Shown: positions 1 through 8,883 of the stretch, one piece after another
Layout of the letters: each line of letters begins with the position of its first letter
How positions within the stretch are numbered: position 1 is the first letter of the stretch
Program-made: the position numbers and the translations under genes
Source: Streptomyces capitiformicae
Lineage (GTDB): Bacteria; Actinomycetota; Actinomycetes; Streptomycetales; Streptomycetaceae
DNA: 64,000 nt
NCBI RefSeq assembly: GCF_002214185.1
Contig: NZ_CP022161.1
Location: forward strand, 2,541,767 to 2,605,766
Direction: 5' to 3'
The notes under the pieces: generated by a model
The model's input: the letters and a program-made list of their open reading frames with translations, nothing else
Told to the model about the DNA's origin: nothing
Databases searched by the model: none

Positions 1-1
1 C

Positions 2-121
2 GCGGTGGCGGCCGAACTGCACCCGCCGGTGACGCGGGCCCCCGAGGTGGCGTCGGTCGCCCGCGCGACGGCCCGCCGCAAGACGGTGGCGCGCCTGCAC
101 CGTCGTACGGTTCGCAACTGA
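2..121 (+). CDS. C-terminal end of an unidentified protein (partial)
   Basis: An open frame enters from the left edge and stops at the TGA at 119-121, leaving 39 residues of a basic tail rich in Ala, Arg and Val. I do not recognise a domain in it. It lies 87 bp upstream of the response regulator and on the same strand, so it could be the previous gene of the same unit or an unrelated neighbour. Only the tail is visible, so no function is offered. Confidence 0.45.
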   Translation, partial: AVAAELHPPVTRAPEVASVARATARRKTVARLHRRTVRN

Positions 122-208
122 TCCTCATCCCCCGGCCCTGGAGCATGCGAGGCTGAAGGCCGGTTACGAGCCACGTCCACGTCCCACCGCAGAGGAACGA
201 ACACCACC

Positions 209-943
209 ATGAGCCCCGCCGAAGGCGCCCCTGAACCGCAGCGCATCCTTATCGTCGACGACGAACCGGCGGTACGCGAAGCGCTGCAGCGCAGTCTCGC
301 CTTCGAGGGCTACGACACCCAGGTCGCCGTCGACGGCGCGGACGCGTTGGAGAAGGCGACCTCGTACCGGCCGGACCTGGTGATCCTCGACGTCCAGATG
401 CCCCGCATGGACGGCCTCACCGCCGCCCGCCGTATCCGCGGCGCGGGCGACACGACCCCCATCCTGATGCTCACCGCCCGCGACACGGTCGGCGACCGCG
501 TCACCGGCCTCGACGCCGGCGCGGACGACTACCTGGTCAAGCCCTTCGAGCTCGACGAACTCTTCGCCCGGGTCCGCGCGCTGCTGCGCCGCAGCTCGTA
601 CGCGTCCGCCGTCGCCGAGACGGCCGAGCAGGACGAGGCGCTCACCTTCGCGGACCTGCGGATGAATCTGGCGACGCGGGAGGTCACGCGGGGCGCGCGG
701 GCGGTGGAGCTGACCCGTACCGAGTTCACCCTGCTTGAGATGTTCATGGCCCACCCCCGTCAGGTCCTCACCCGCGAGCAGATCCTGAAGGCCGTCTGGG
801 GCTTCGACTTCGAGCCGTCCTCCAACTCCCTGGACGTCTACGTCATGTACCTCCGCCGCAAGACCGAGGCGGGCGGCGAGCCGCGCCTCGTCCACACCGT
901 GCGCGGCGTCGGGTACGTACTGCGACAAGGCGGCGCGGAGTGA
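209..943 (+). CDS. OmpR-family response regulator
   Basis: The protein has 244 residues. An N-terminal receiver domain (about residues 12-125) carries acidic residues D17/D18, phospho-acceptor D61 in the ILDVQMP motif, T89 and K111 in the VKPF motif. A C-terminal winged-helix DNA-binding domain (about 140-240) ends in the typical VRGVGY turn. It should be phosphorylated by the histidine kinase encoded next and then bind DNA as a dimer. The ATG at 209 sits after a purine-rich stretch (GCAGAGGAACGA). Its stop overlaps the kinase start by 4 bp, which indicates translational coupling. The pair resembles the MprA/TcrA type; the S. coelicolor counterpart would be SCO4156 by remembered order. The target genes cannot be told from this sequence. 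Confidence 0.93.
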   Translation: MSPAEGAPEPQRILIVDDEPAVREALQRSLAFEGYDTQVAVDGADALEKATSYRPDLVILDVQMPRMDGLTAARRIRGAGDTTPILMLTARDTVGDRVTGLDAGADDYLVKPFELDELFARVRALLRRSSYASAVAETAEQDEALTFADLRMNLATREVTRGARAVELTRTEFTLLEMFMAHPRQVLTREQILKAVWGFDFEPSSNSLDVYVMYLRRKTEAGGEPRLVHTVRGVGYVLRQGGAE

Positions 944-2400
944 AGAAGGTCGTACGCCACTACCGGGCGCTCCCGATCCGCGCGCGGCTGTCGATGCTGG
1001 TCGCGGCGGCGGTGGCGTTCGCGGTGGCGGCGGTTTCGGTGACGTGCTGGTTCATCGTGCAGGGGAAGCTGTATGACCAGATCAACGATGAGCTGACGAA
1101 GTCGATGCGCATGGCGCGGGATCAGGCCAGCACCGCGCTCGTCGACTGCGCGCAGACCCCGAGGGAAGACGTCCGCTTCGGCCCCCGGAACACCTACTCC
1201 CAGGTGGTCCTGGAGGACGGAACGCCCTGTGTCCTGCCGTTCTCGTTCGGCACGCTCAAGGTCACACAGACGGACAAGGACGTCGCCAAGGAAACGGAAA
1301 ACCTGCAGGCCGTCTTCCACAACAGCACCGACGCGGAAGGCAACGACGTACGCGTCATGGCCCTGCCGGTGAGCTTCGTCAACCAGGACACGGGGGCTAC
1401 GTCCAGCGCGGCCATCCTCGTCGCCCAGCGCCTCGACGGCACCCAGGCCACCCTCAACGACCTCGCCCTGATCCTCCTCCTCGTCTCCGGCATCGGAGTC
1501 GTGGGCGCCGGAGCCGCGGGCCTGGCCGTGGCGCGGGCCGGCCTGCGCCCGGTGGACAAGCTCACCGAGGCGGTCGAACACGTCGCCCGCACCGAGGACC
1601 TGGGCATCCGTATCCCCGTGGAGGACGAGAGCGAGGACGAGGTGGCCCGCCTCTCCCGTTCCTTCAACTCGATGACGAGCGCGCTGGCGAACTCCCGTGA
1701 ACTGCAACAACAGTTGATCGCGGACGCGGGCCACGAACTCCGTACGCCTCTCACGTCCCTCCGCACGAACATCGAACTCCTCACCCGCAGCGAGGAGACG
1801 GGCCGCCCCATCCCGGCCGAGGACCGCAAGGCGCTGCTCGCCTCGGTGAAGGCCCAGATGACGGAACTGGCCTCCCTGATAGGCGACTTGCAGGAGCTGT
1901 CCCGTTCGGACTCGGGTCAGCAGGGTGGCCGCCACCTCCAGGTGGTGGACTTCCAGGAGACGGTGGAGGCGGCCCTGCGCCGGGCCCGGCTGCGCGGCCC
2001 CGAGCTGACGATCACGGCGGATCTGCAACCGTGGTACGTCCGCTCCGAGCCCTCGGCGCTGGAGCGGGCCATCGTCAACATCCTCGACAACGCGGTGAAG
2101 TTCAGCCCCGAGGGCGGCACGATCGAAGTCGCCCTGAACGACGGAGTACTGACCGTCCGCGACCACGGCCCCGGCATCCCCACCGACGAACTCCCCTACG
2201 TCTTCGACCGCTTCTGGCGCTCACCGAGCGCGCGGGCCCTCCCGGGCTCGGGCCTGGGCCTGTCGATCGTGGCCCGCACGGTGGAACAGGCGGGCGGCAC
2301 GGTCGCCCTCTCCCGCGCGGAGGGCGGCGGCACGCTGGCGACGGTGAGGCTGCCGGGGGCGGCCACGGCTCCGCCGGAGACACCTCAGGGGACTCCCTGA
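940..2400 (+). CDS. Membrane sensor histidine kinase (HAMP-HisKA-HATPase)
   Basis: The protein has 486 residues and starts at a GTG overlapping the regulator stop (GTGA). Two hydrophobic helices (about 17-40 and 170-198) enclose an extracytoplasmic sensor loop of about 130 residues. A HAMP linker follows, then the dimerisation helix with phospho-acceptor H265 in the GHELRTPL motif. The ATP-binding domain shows the N-box (NILDNAVKF), DHGPGIP and GSGLGLSIV motifs. It should autophosphorylate on H265 and pass phosphate to D61 of the partner regulator. The loop has two Cys about 29 residues apart that could form a disulfide; the ligand is unknown. Confidence 0.93.
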   Translation: MKKVVRHYRALPIRARLSMLVAAAVAFAVAAVSVTCWFIVQGKLYDQINDELTKSMRMARDQASTALVDCAQTPREDVRFGPRNTYSQVVLEDGTPCVLPFSFGTLKVTQTDKDVAKETENLQAVFHNSTDAEGNDVRVMALPVSFVNQDTGATSSAAILVAQRLDGTQATLNDLALILLLVSGIGVVGAGAAGLAVARAGLRPVDKLTEAVEHVARTEDLGIRIPVEDESEDEVARLSRSFNSMTSALANSRELQQQLIADAGHELRTPLTSLRTNIELLTRSEETGRPIPAEDRKALLASVKAQMTELASLIGDLQELSRSDSGQQGGRHLQVVDFQETVEAALRRARLRGPELTITADLQPWYVRSEPSALERAIVNILDNAVKFSPEGGTIEVALNDGVLTVRDHGPGIPTDELPYVFDRFWRSPSARALPGSGLGLSIVARTVEQAGGTVALSRAEGGGTLATVRLPGAATAPPETPQGTP

Positions 2401-2417
2401 CTGCCCGTAAGGGCAGT
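2400..2417 (+). terminator. Short hairpin after the two-component operon
   Basis: A perfect 7-bp inverted repeat, ACTGCCC and GGGCAGT, is separated by GTAA and starts on the last base of the kinase stop codon. It is short and not followed by a T run, as is usual in Streptomyces, so termination is inferred from position and symmetry only. Confidence 0.5.
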
Positions 2418-2518
2418 GCCCCACGAGACAATAGAGACGCATGTGCCGGGTTTCTTACGGTGGTTGCCCTCCCCCGTACCACTCCGGGGAGACACGGGGA
2501 CGATCGCTGTGAGGGACG

Positions 2519-3202
2519 ATGCAGAAGATCAAACTGACCGCCACCGGCATAGTCGTCGCCGCCGCGCTGCTGGCGGGGACCGCACCGGCGCAGGCCTCGG
2601 TGGACACCGCACCGGCGCAGGCCTCGGTGGACACCGCGGCGGCGGCGAAGGGTTCGTCGAAGCTGAAGATCCTGAAGGAGTTCGACTACTCGCGGTCGAA
2701 GACGCGGACCTTGCCGCTGCGGCTGGGTGAGTACTACCGCAACAAGCGGGGCAAGATGGTCGGCTTCGGCTGGACCAAGATCAAGAAGCGGCACAACATC
2801 ACCAAGCAGGGCATCATCGGGTGGCTGGCCAAGTCGCCCAACATCGATCCCCAGGGGAACCGACGGTACGGCCTGACCGGGTTCGCGCACCGCATCAAGT
2901 GCAACTCCGGCAACTGCAAGATCGTCGACCGCCGCAAGATGATCCTGGTCACGGACGAGACGGCGACACCGGTCGGCCAGGGCCCCCGGTTCGCGTACTT
3001 CGGCGCGGTGACGTCGTACTGCTACGACACCAAGAAGACCCTGAAGTGCCCGACCTGGGTCAACACCAAGTTCAAGATCCCGAAGAGCGCGGCGGCCGAC
3101 GTACAGGCCCTGAACGCCGGCAAGGCGGCGGACGGGGAGCGGTACCTGTTCACGTACGAGCCGGCGAAGACCGTCAAGGGCGTTCTGACTCTGGCGTCGT
3201 AG
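2519..3202 (+). CDS. Secreted protein of unknown function with duplicated signal-peptide end
   Basis: The protein has 227 residues. The N-terminus is a classical Sec signal (basic MQKIK, then a hydrophobic stretch to AGTAPAQA). A 27-bp direct duplication repeats the nine residues TAPAQASVD, so the cleavage motif AQA-SV occurs twice. The mature part is basic, rich in Lys and Arg, and contains four Cys (two in a CNSGNC motif, two more near residues 170-180) that could form disulfides outside the cell. I do not recognise the fold. The ATG follows AGGGACG. The gene stands alone after the two-component operon and may be a target of it, which is only a guess from position. Confidence 0.8.
   Translation: MQKIKLTATGIVVAAALLAGTAPAQASVDTAPAQASVDTAAAAKGSSKLKILKEFDYSRSKTRTLPLRLGEYYRNKRGKMVGFGWTKIKKRHNITKQGIIGWLAKSPNIDPQGNRRYGLTGFAHRIKCNSGNCKIVDRRKMILVTDETATPVGQGPRFAYFGAVTSYCYDTKKTLKCPTWVNTKFKIPKSAAADVQALNAGKAADGERYLFTYEPAKTVKGVLTLAS
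2579..2632 (+). repeat. 27-bp tandem duplication over the signal peptidase site
   Basis: Two identical 27-bp units, 2579-2605 and 2606-2632, lie head to tail inside the secreted protein gene. Being a multiple of three they keep the frame and simply repeat the signal-peptide end. Complete identity suggests a recent slip or unequal crossover. Confidence 0.9.
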
Positions 3203-3281
3203 GACACCGATAGCGTGGACGCCGCCGCGGGCACGCGCCCGGGGCGGCGTCATGCGCTCGATTCCGGTGGAAGGACTGCTG

Positions 3282-3920
3282 ATGAGCAAGCCCGGGAAGC
3301 GGGGGAAGGCCGCGGGAAAGACGCGGTACGTGTTCTCGTACGAGCCACTGGGCGCCCCGGAGTCGGAGCCGAAGCCGGACGCCGCCGCCGAGCGTGAGGC
3401 GCGGGACGACGAGGTCGCCGAGTTCCTGACCCAAGTCGCCGAAGTGGCCTTCGAGGCCGGCCCGAAGGGGCTGGAGCTGCGGAGTGTGGACGTGGCGTCG
3501 CGCACGTGCTCCTTCCGGCATACGGGCGAGCCGGACCCTCGCCCTCTCGTACGAGCGGGCGACCCTTCCGCGCCGCCGCCGCAAGAGACGGCCGACGAAC
3601 CCAGCGGCGTCGTACTCCTCGGCTCCCCGTCCTGGGCCCACCTCGCCCACCTGGTCGCCGAACTCCCCTTCCTGTTCTCCTTCCGCGGCTACGGCCCGGA
3701 AGGCGGCCCGGAACTGTGCGGGGTGGACGCACCCACGCGGGAATGGGCGGACGTGCTGGTGGAGCACCGGGGCGAGCACTGGCGCGTACGGGTGGAGCTG
3801 GAAGGACGGGAACGCCCGATCGAGTTCCCCGGCATGGAGATCGGCGAACTCTTCGGCGAGGGCGGATACGAGAAGTACCTGGTGGAGGGAACGACGGATC
3901 TGCTGGATGCCGGGATCTAG
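3282..3920 (+). CDS. Conserved-looking cytoplasmic protein, function unknown
   Basis: The protein has 212 residues. I chose the ATG at 3282 over the in-frame ATG at 3252 because GGAAGGA (3269-3275) lies six bases upstream of it. The N-terminus is basic (KPGKRGKAAGKTR), the middle is acidic, and there is no signal peptide or membrane helix. The C-terminal 90 residues alternate hydrophobic and charged segments like a small alpha/beta domain. I recognise no catalytic motif. It stands between the secreted protein gene and the convergent ABC exporter; the 221 bp after it show no gene and no strong hairpin. Confidence 0.7.
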   Translation: MSKPGKRGKAAGKTRYVFSYEPLGAPESEPKPDAAAEREARDDEVAEFLTQVAEVAFEAGPKGLELRSVDVASRTCSFRHTGEPDPRPLVRAGDPSAPPPQETADEPSGVVLLGSPSWAHLAHLVAELPFLFSFRGYGPEGGPELCGVDAPTREWADVLVEHRGEHWRVRVELEGRERPIEFPGMEIGELFGEGGYEKYLVEGTTDLLDAGI

Positions 3921-4141
3921 GCGTTCTGTCCACGGGGTGCCCGCGATCAGAGGAAGCGGAGCCGTTCCAGCGCCCTACGGAGGTCACCGACCCAGCGGTC
4001 GTAGGCAGGAACCTTCCTGAGCCGCGCCCCTCCCCGTCCCGGTTTCCCGCCCGCTTCGCCCGATGACGTTCACACCCACCTCGCCATTGACGCGTTCTGT
4101 GCACGCGGACCGTGACGAGGACGGCACCGGCGGCGCGCCGG

Positions 4142-5238
4142 TTACGCCTCGTCCCAGCGGAACAGGCGGGCAGCGATCAGGGTCAGGACGGCGGCGAAGG
4201 CGAGCAGGCCCGCCATGACGGGGAGGGCCGCGGACCAGCCTTCGCCTCGGGACAGTACGTCCTGCATCGCCTCACCGAGGTGCTTGAGCGGCAGGAATTC
4301 CGACACCGTACGGAGCCACTGCGGTGCGGAGTCGAGCGGGAAGAAGGAGCCGGAGAGGAAGGCCATCGGGAGGATGACGATCTGGGCCATCCCGTTGGCG
4401 GCCTCCTCGGACTTGGCCCAGGCGCCGACGACCAGCCCGATGGACATGAAGGCCAGCGTGCCGCACAGGATCAGCGGAAACGACAGCCACCAGTAGCCGG
4501 TAAGCCGCAGACCGAAGTAGGGCAGGGTGGCCACTCCGAGGAAGATCGCGGTCTGCGCGAGGGCCAGCGTCAGATTCACACCGATACGGGCGCCGATCAC
4601 CGAGCCGGCGTTGACAGGCGCCAGCCACAGTCGGCGCAGGAGGCGCTTCTTGCGCCAGCTGACCAGGTTGAGCGCGGTACCGAACACCGCCCCCATGGCC
4701 ACCGCCCAGCCGAGCAGGCCGGGGGTGAGGAACTGGATCGGCTTGGTCGACTCGTCCTCGACCTGCCCGGACGTCAGCGTGTAGGCGGGCGGCTGACCGG
4801 TAGCGGCCTGATTGGCCCTCTCGACGATCGACCCCAGGATGCCCTGCACGTTCCCCGCCCGTACCAGGTCGGCCGCCGAGAAGCGCAGTTCGACCTCTCC
4901 CGCGGCCTGGCTGACCGCAGCGTCGGCGTCGCCCTTGCGGACCTTTTCCAGGGCGTCGGCGCGGGCTGCCGCCGAGCCGTCCGTCTTCTCGATCCGCAGC
5001 ACGTCACGGAGCTGTTCGCGTTCCTTGTCGGGCATCTCGTCCAGAACTGCGACATCACCGACCTGGATCACCTTCGACTCGGAGACGCCGGCGTCCTTGA
5101 GGAGGGTGCCGAGCAGCACCAGGAACATCAAGGGGAAGATCAGCATGAAGAAGACCGCTGTCCGGTCGCGCAGCAGACCCAGCGTCATGGCCTTGGTGAG
5201 ACTGCGGAAGGACTGAACCCCCGTCCCCTTCCTCGTCC

Positions 5239-5242
<4 letters not shown>
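4142..5242 (-). CDS. ABC-2 type exporter permease
   Basis: The protein has 366 residues. One N-terminal membrane helix is followed by a large extracytoplasmic region of about 150 residues. Five or six closely packed helices then span the C-terminal half, which is the classical ABC-2 (DrrB/NodJ-like with extended loop) layout. The GTG start overlaps the stop of the upstream ATPase gene (GTGA), so the two are translated together. With that ATPase it should form a half-size exporter for a hydrophobic substrate, a drug or a lipid. The substrate cannot be read from the sequence. Confidence 0.88.
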
Positions 5243-5967
<725 letters not shown>

Positions 5968-6023
5968 GACGACCGACGCTACCCCGGAATGATCGACTCC
6001 GGCGGCGCTGTGACGGATTCGGC

Positions 6024-6443
6024 TCAGCCCACGGGGCGCTTATGGTTCTCGATGTACTGCTTCACGACGGTCAGGGGCTCCCCGCCGCAGCTTCCGGCGA
6101 AGTAGGAGCCGGACCAGAAGTGTCCGCCCCACAGGTACCTGTGGACGTGTGCGTCGCACTCCTTGCGCAGCAGGCGGGCGGAGACTCCCTTGAGGGAGTT
6201 GACCAGCTTGGAGAGCTGGGCCTTCGGCGGGTAGTGCACGAGCAGGTGTACGTGATCCTCTTCGCCGTTGAACTGCTTCAGATCGGCCTCGAAGTCCGCG
6301 CAGACCTCCCGCATGATCTCTTCGCAGCGCGTCAGCATCTCGTTGGTGAATGCTTTGCGCCGGTACTTGGTGACGAACACCAAGTGGACGTGAAGTTGTA
6401 GACGACGTGGCGGCCGGTTCTGGCATCGGGATTCGGATTCCAA
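6024..6443 (-). pseudogene. tnpA: IS200-like Y1 (HUH) transposase TnpA, 5' end broken
   Basis: The body matches the IS200/IS605 single-strand transposase: HUH metal motif DHVHLLVH and C-terminal catalytic Tyr in the VKQYIENHK helix. Compared with the intact copy at 45593-46024, one base is missing near 6393, just before HVHLVF. The aligned ATG start is also lost (TTTTTC in place of TTATGTC). The open frame runs on only because of a spurious TTG start at 6443 that gives an unrelated N-terminus. A functional protein is unlikely because the first strand of the fold would be wrong. Confidence 0.8.
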
Positions 6444-6478
6444 CGCGGCGAAAAACCAAGTGTAGCATTGCGATCACT

Positions 6479-7804
6479 GTGAGTGAATTTGGCATGGTGA
6501 AGCGGCAGTTCGGGCACCGCGCCCGACTGGCGCTCAGCCCTGCCGAGATCCGGGTCATGGACGACCAGGCGCACGCGGCCCGCACTATGTGGAACTGCCT
6601 GCACGCGTGGTGGCAGATGATGCCGAAGGACAAGCGGACCCTCGCTGCCGCTGATGCGGCGATACGGGAAGCCCGTAAAGAGCTCGACTTCCTCGCCAAG
6701 CTGCCCGCGCAGGCATCCCAGGCGGTGCTGAAGACGTACTTCCGTGCCTGGGTGAACTGCTGGGAAGGCCGGGCAGAGGAGCCGAACTTCAAGGCCCGGT
6801 TCCGGTCGCCGATGTCCGTGGACATCCCGCAGGGCCGTGACCTGAACATCGTCCGCGTCCACCGCCGCTGGGGCATGGTCAACCTGCAGAAGATCGGCCG
6901 CGTCCGCTTCCGCTGGACCAAAGACCTCCCCGTGGGCAAGCGAGCAGGCACCGACAACCGGATCACCGGCGCCCGGCTGGTGAAGGATGCGCTCGGCTGG
7001 CACATCGCCTTCCGCATCCAGACCCTCGAAGCCAAGCCGCAGCCCCACCAAGGCCCGGAAGTCGGCATCGACGCCGGAGTGAACATCCCCCTCGCCCTGT
7101 CCAACAAGGACCACCAGGACCACGGGCGTCCTCCACTCCTGCCGGACGGCACCGCCGACCGGGACAAATGGCTCACCCCGAAGGAGAAGACCAGACTCCT
7201 CAAGCTGGAACGGCAGGCCGCACACCGCAAGAGCTTCCGCAAGAAGGGGGAGAAGACTTCCCGCCGCTTGCAGCACACCTACGACCAGATCAAGCAGCTC
7301 CGAGCAAAAGCCACGCGACGAGCCTTGGACTGGCAGCACAAGACGACCACCTACCTCGCCCGTACGTACGGCGTGATCGTGGTCGAACAGCTCAACATCA
7401 CGAACATGGTCAAGTCCGCCCGGGGCACCATCGAGGAGCCGGGCAAGAACGTCAAAGCCAAGGCCGGTCTCAACCGCTCCATCGCACAAGAGGCGTGGGG
7501 ACGCACGGTGACGATACTGACGTACAAGCTCGCCCGCTACGGCGGCCAGATCGTCAAGGTTCCCGCCCCGAACACCTCCCGACGCTGCTCCGCATGCGGA
7601 TTCACCGTCCCCGGCAGCAGGGAAGACCAGGCCACGTTCGTATGCAAGAACCCCGACTGCGACTTCCAGTGCAACGCCGACTGGAACACAGCGAGGAACA
7701 TCTTGCACCTGTACCGGATCAGCCACGACATCGTGGAGGTCCCGGCCGCCGGAAGGCGCGGTCGCAGGGCGGCTAAAACCGTCAAGCCTGTCGCCGCAAG
7801 GTAG
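6479..7804 (+). CDS. tnpB: TnpB RNA-guided nuclease (IS605 OrfB), copy 1
   Basis: The protein has 441 residues from the GTG at 6479, which aligns with the ATG used by copy 2. The split RuvC site is complete: D198 in GIDAGVN, E303 in VVEQLNI and D401 in NADWNTARN. Between the last two lies the zinc finger CSAC...CKNPDC. Family knowledge: TnpB binds an RNA from its own 3' end and cuts DNA next to the target-adjacent motif of the element. The frame is intact although the partner TnpA is dead, so TnpB may be kept by selection or may simply not have decayed yet. It is close to copy 2 over most of its length, with variation around residues 310-335. Confidence 0.92.
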   Translation: MSEFGMVKRQFGHRARLALSPAEIRVMDDQAHAARTMWNCLHAWWQMMPKDKRTLAAADAAIREARKELDFLAKLPAQASQAVLKTYFRAWVNCWEGRAEEPNFKARFRSPMSVDIPQGRDLNIVRVHRRWGMVNLQKIGRVRFRWTKDLPVGKRAGTDNRITGARLVKDALGWHIAFRIQTLEAKPQPHQGPEVGIDAGVNIPLALSNKDHQDHGRPPLLPDGTADRDKWLTPKEKTRLLKLERQAAHRKSFRKKGEKTSRRLQHTYDQIKQLRAKATRRALDWQHKTTTYLARTYGVIVVEQLNITNMVKSARGTIEEPGKNVKAKAGLNRSIAQEAWGRTVTILTYKLARYGGQIVKVPAPNTSRRCSACGFTVPGSREDQATFVCKNPDCDFQCNADWNTARNILHLYRISHDIVEVPAAGRRGRRAAKTVKPVAAR

Positions 7805-7869
7805 ACGGGAATCCCCTTCCTGAGCTTGCGAAGGAGGGGAGAACTTCAATCGTACGGCTACTACATCGA
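7700..7869 (+). ncRNA. Predicted omega RNA (reRNA) with guide, copy 1
   Basis: In IS605 elements the TnpB guide RNA spans the tnpB 3' end and the right end and finishes with about 16-20 bases of flanking DNA. Here the right end holds a hairpin-forming stretch (CCCCTTC ... GAAGGAGGGG, about 7814-7840) conserved in copy 2. The guide would start at 7850 (TCGTACGGCTACTAC). The 5' limit is arbitrary; only the right boundary and the conserved hairpin are seen directly. Confidence 0.45.
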
Positions 7870-7921
7870 CGGCATCTCCGACGTGGAGGAGAAGCTGGAT
7901 CCGAAGACCTGCTCCCGCTGA
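7850..7921 (+). pseudogene. 3' remnant of a gene interrupted by the IS605 copy 1
   Basis: Immediately after the element end an open frame gives 23 residues (SYGYYIDGISDVEEKLDPKT, then CSR) and a TGA at 7919-7921. A strong terminator follows 13 bp later, as expected after a real gene end. No matching 5' part exists left of the element; the ABC exporter starts there instead. I infer that the 5' part was deleted together with the left end. The family is not identifiable from 23 residues. Confidence 0.55.
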
Positions 7922-7934
7922 TCCCTCCCGCGTT

Positions 7935-7981
7935 CGAGGGCTACGGGACCGTACTCGCCGAGAACGGTCCCGTAGCCCTCG
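7935..7981 (+). terminator. Strong hairpin terminator
   Basis: Perfect 18-bp arms (CGAGGGCTACGGGACCGT at 7935-7952 and its complement at 7964-7981) flank an 11-base loop. It follows the gene remnant and faces the 3' end of the leftward acetyltransferase gene, so it can serve both strands. Confidence 0.85.
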
Positions 7982-8032
7982 ACCTGCTGAGAGCCCAGGG
8001 CACGGCACCCGCATCGCCGCCCGCGTGGGCCG

Positions 8033-8569
8033 TCAGCCGAGCCGACGGGCCAGTACCTGTCCCGGCCAGGAGTCGGACAGGAAACGCTCGGTCGGTGTGA
8101 AGCCGTTGCGCTCGTAGAACGCGACCAGTTCGCCTCCGCCGCCCGCCCAGCAGTCGACCCGCAGCAGGTCCACGCCGGCCCGCCGGGTCTCCTCGGCGGC
8201 GTGGGCCAGCAGCGCCGCCCCGATGCCCCGCCCCGCGTACCGCCGGTCGGAGACCAGCAACCGGACGTACCGCTCGGGTTCACCGGCCGGCGCGATCGGC
8301 ATCTGCGGGCTGGGGCCGGAGTCGAGCACGAGGGCCCCGACCGGTACGCCGTCCAGCTCGGCGATGTGGGGGTCGTTCTCGGTCGTGTAGCGCTCGACCC
8401 GCTCCGGCCCGCCGGGGCGTTGCGAGTACGGGATCGTGCCCCACTGCTCGGTGTTGCCGCGCGCGTTCATCCAGTTCACCGCGGAGTCGAGCATGGCCAG
8501 GATGGCCGACGCGTCGGCTGGGGCGCCTGGTCTGATGCTTATGCCGTTGCCGTGTGTGGTGTCGCGCAT
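8033..8569 (-). CDS. GNAT-family N-acetyltransferase
   Basis: The protein has 178 residues from the ATG at 8569; a TTG at 8605 would add 12 residues and neither has a clear ribosome site. It has the GNAT fold with acetyl-CoA binding motif A (RRYAGRGIGAALL, about residue 120) and the C-terminal FYERNGF motif B. An inserted WMNARGNTEQWGT segment is typical of a group of actinobacterial GNATs of unknown substrate. It is a single gene between two strong hairpins. Confidence 0.88.
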   Translation of the reverse strand: MRDTTHGNGISIRPGAPADASAILAMLDSAVNWMNARGNTEQWGTIPYSQRPGGPERVERYTTENDPHIAELDGVPVGALVLDSGPSPQMPIAPAGEPERYVRLLVSDRRYAGRGIGAALLAHAAEETRRAGVDLLRVDCWAGGGGELVAFYERNGFTPTERFLSDSWPGQVLARRLG

Positions 8570-8825
8570 GGTGGAAGCGTCTCTGACTGGCTCAGTGATC
8601 CGCAATGTTGCTCAGGGATGTGAGCCCATCGCCTTCGTGCCCTGGTGCTGAACGGCAGAAGCCGTCAGCCCGCGTGGCACGTCCCTTCGGACGCTGGTCG
8701 GCCAGGCCGCGAGGCCGAACCGAGGAGGGGGCCCGACGTCGCCTGGGCGCCGGGCATGCGGTGACCGGCTGCCACCACATAACTACGTTTCGCTCATCCG
8801 ACTGGTGAGCCCGGGCAGTTCGCCG

Positions 8826-8859
8826 CGAAGGGCCCGAGGCGGATGCCTCGGGCCCTTCG
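8826..8859. terminator. Strong hairpin after the 5'-nucleotidase gene
   Basis: Perfect 15-bp arms CGAAGGGCCCGAGGC (8826-8840) and GCCTCGGGCCCTTCG (8845-8859) are separated by GGAT. They are flanked by a further outer pairing (GCAGTTC and GAACTGC). The hairpin lies 25 bp after the nucleotidase stop. Confidence 0.88.
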
Positions 8860-8883
8860 GGAACTGCTGGAGCTGTACGTCGA

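Larger units (their letters stand above)
6024..7849. mobile_element. IS200/IS605-type element, copy 1 (tnpA broken, tnpB intact)
   Basis: The element carries divergent tnpA (leftward) and tnpB (rightward) and closely matches copy 2 at 44.2-46.1 kb. The right end is set by comparison: both copies are alike up to GAGAACTTCAA (ending at 7849) and then differ completely. The left end cannot be set. The hairpin-bearing sequence that follows tnpA in copy 2 is absent here, and unrelated sequence begins right after the tnpA stop. I infer a deletion that removed the left end. TnpA is also frameshifted, so this copy should not move by itself. Confidence 0.85.

Noticed and set aside
5968-6023. Left end of IS605 copy 1
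   Set aside because: No sequence similar to the left-end hairpins of copy 2 could be found, so the boundary is left open rather than guessed.
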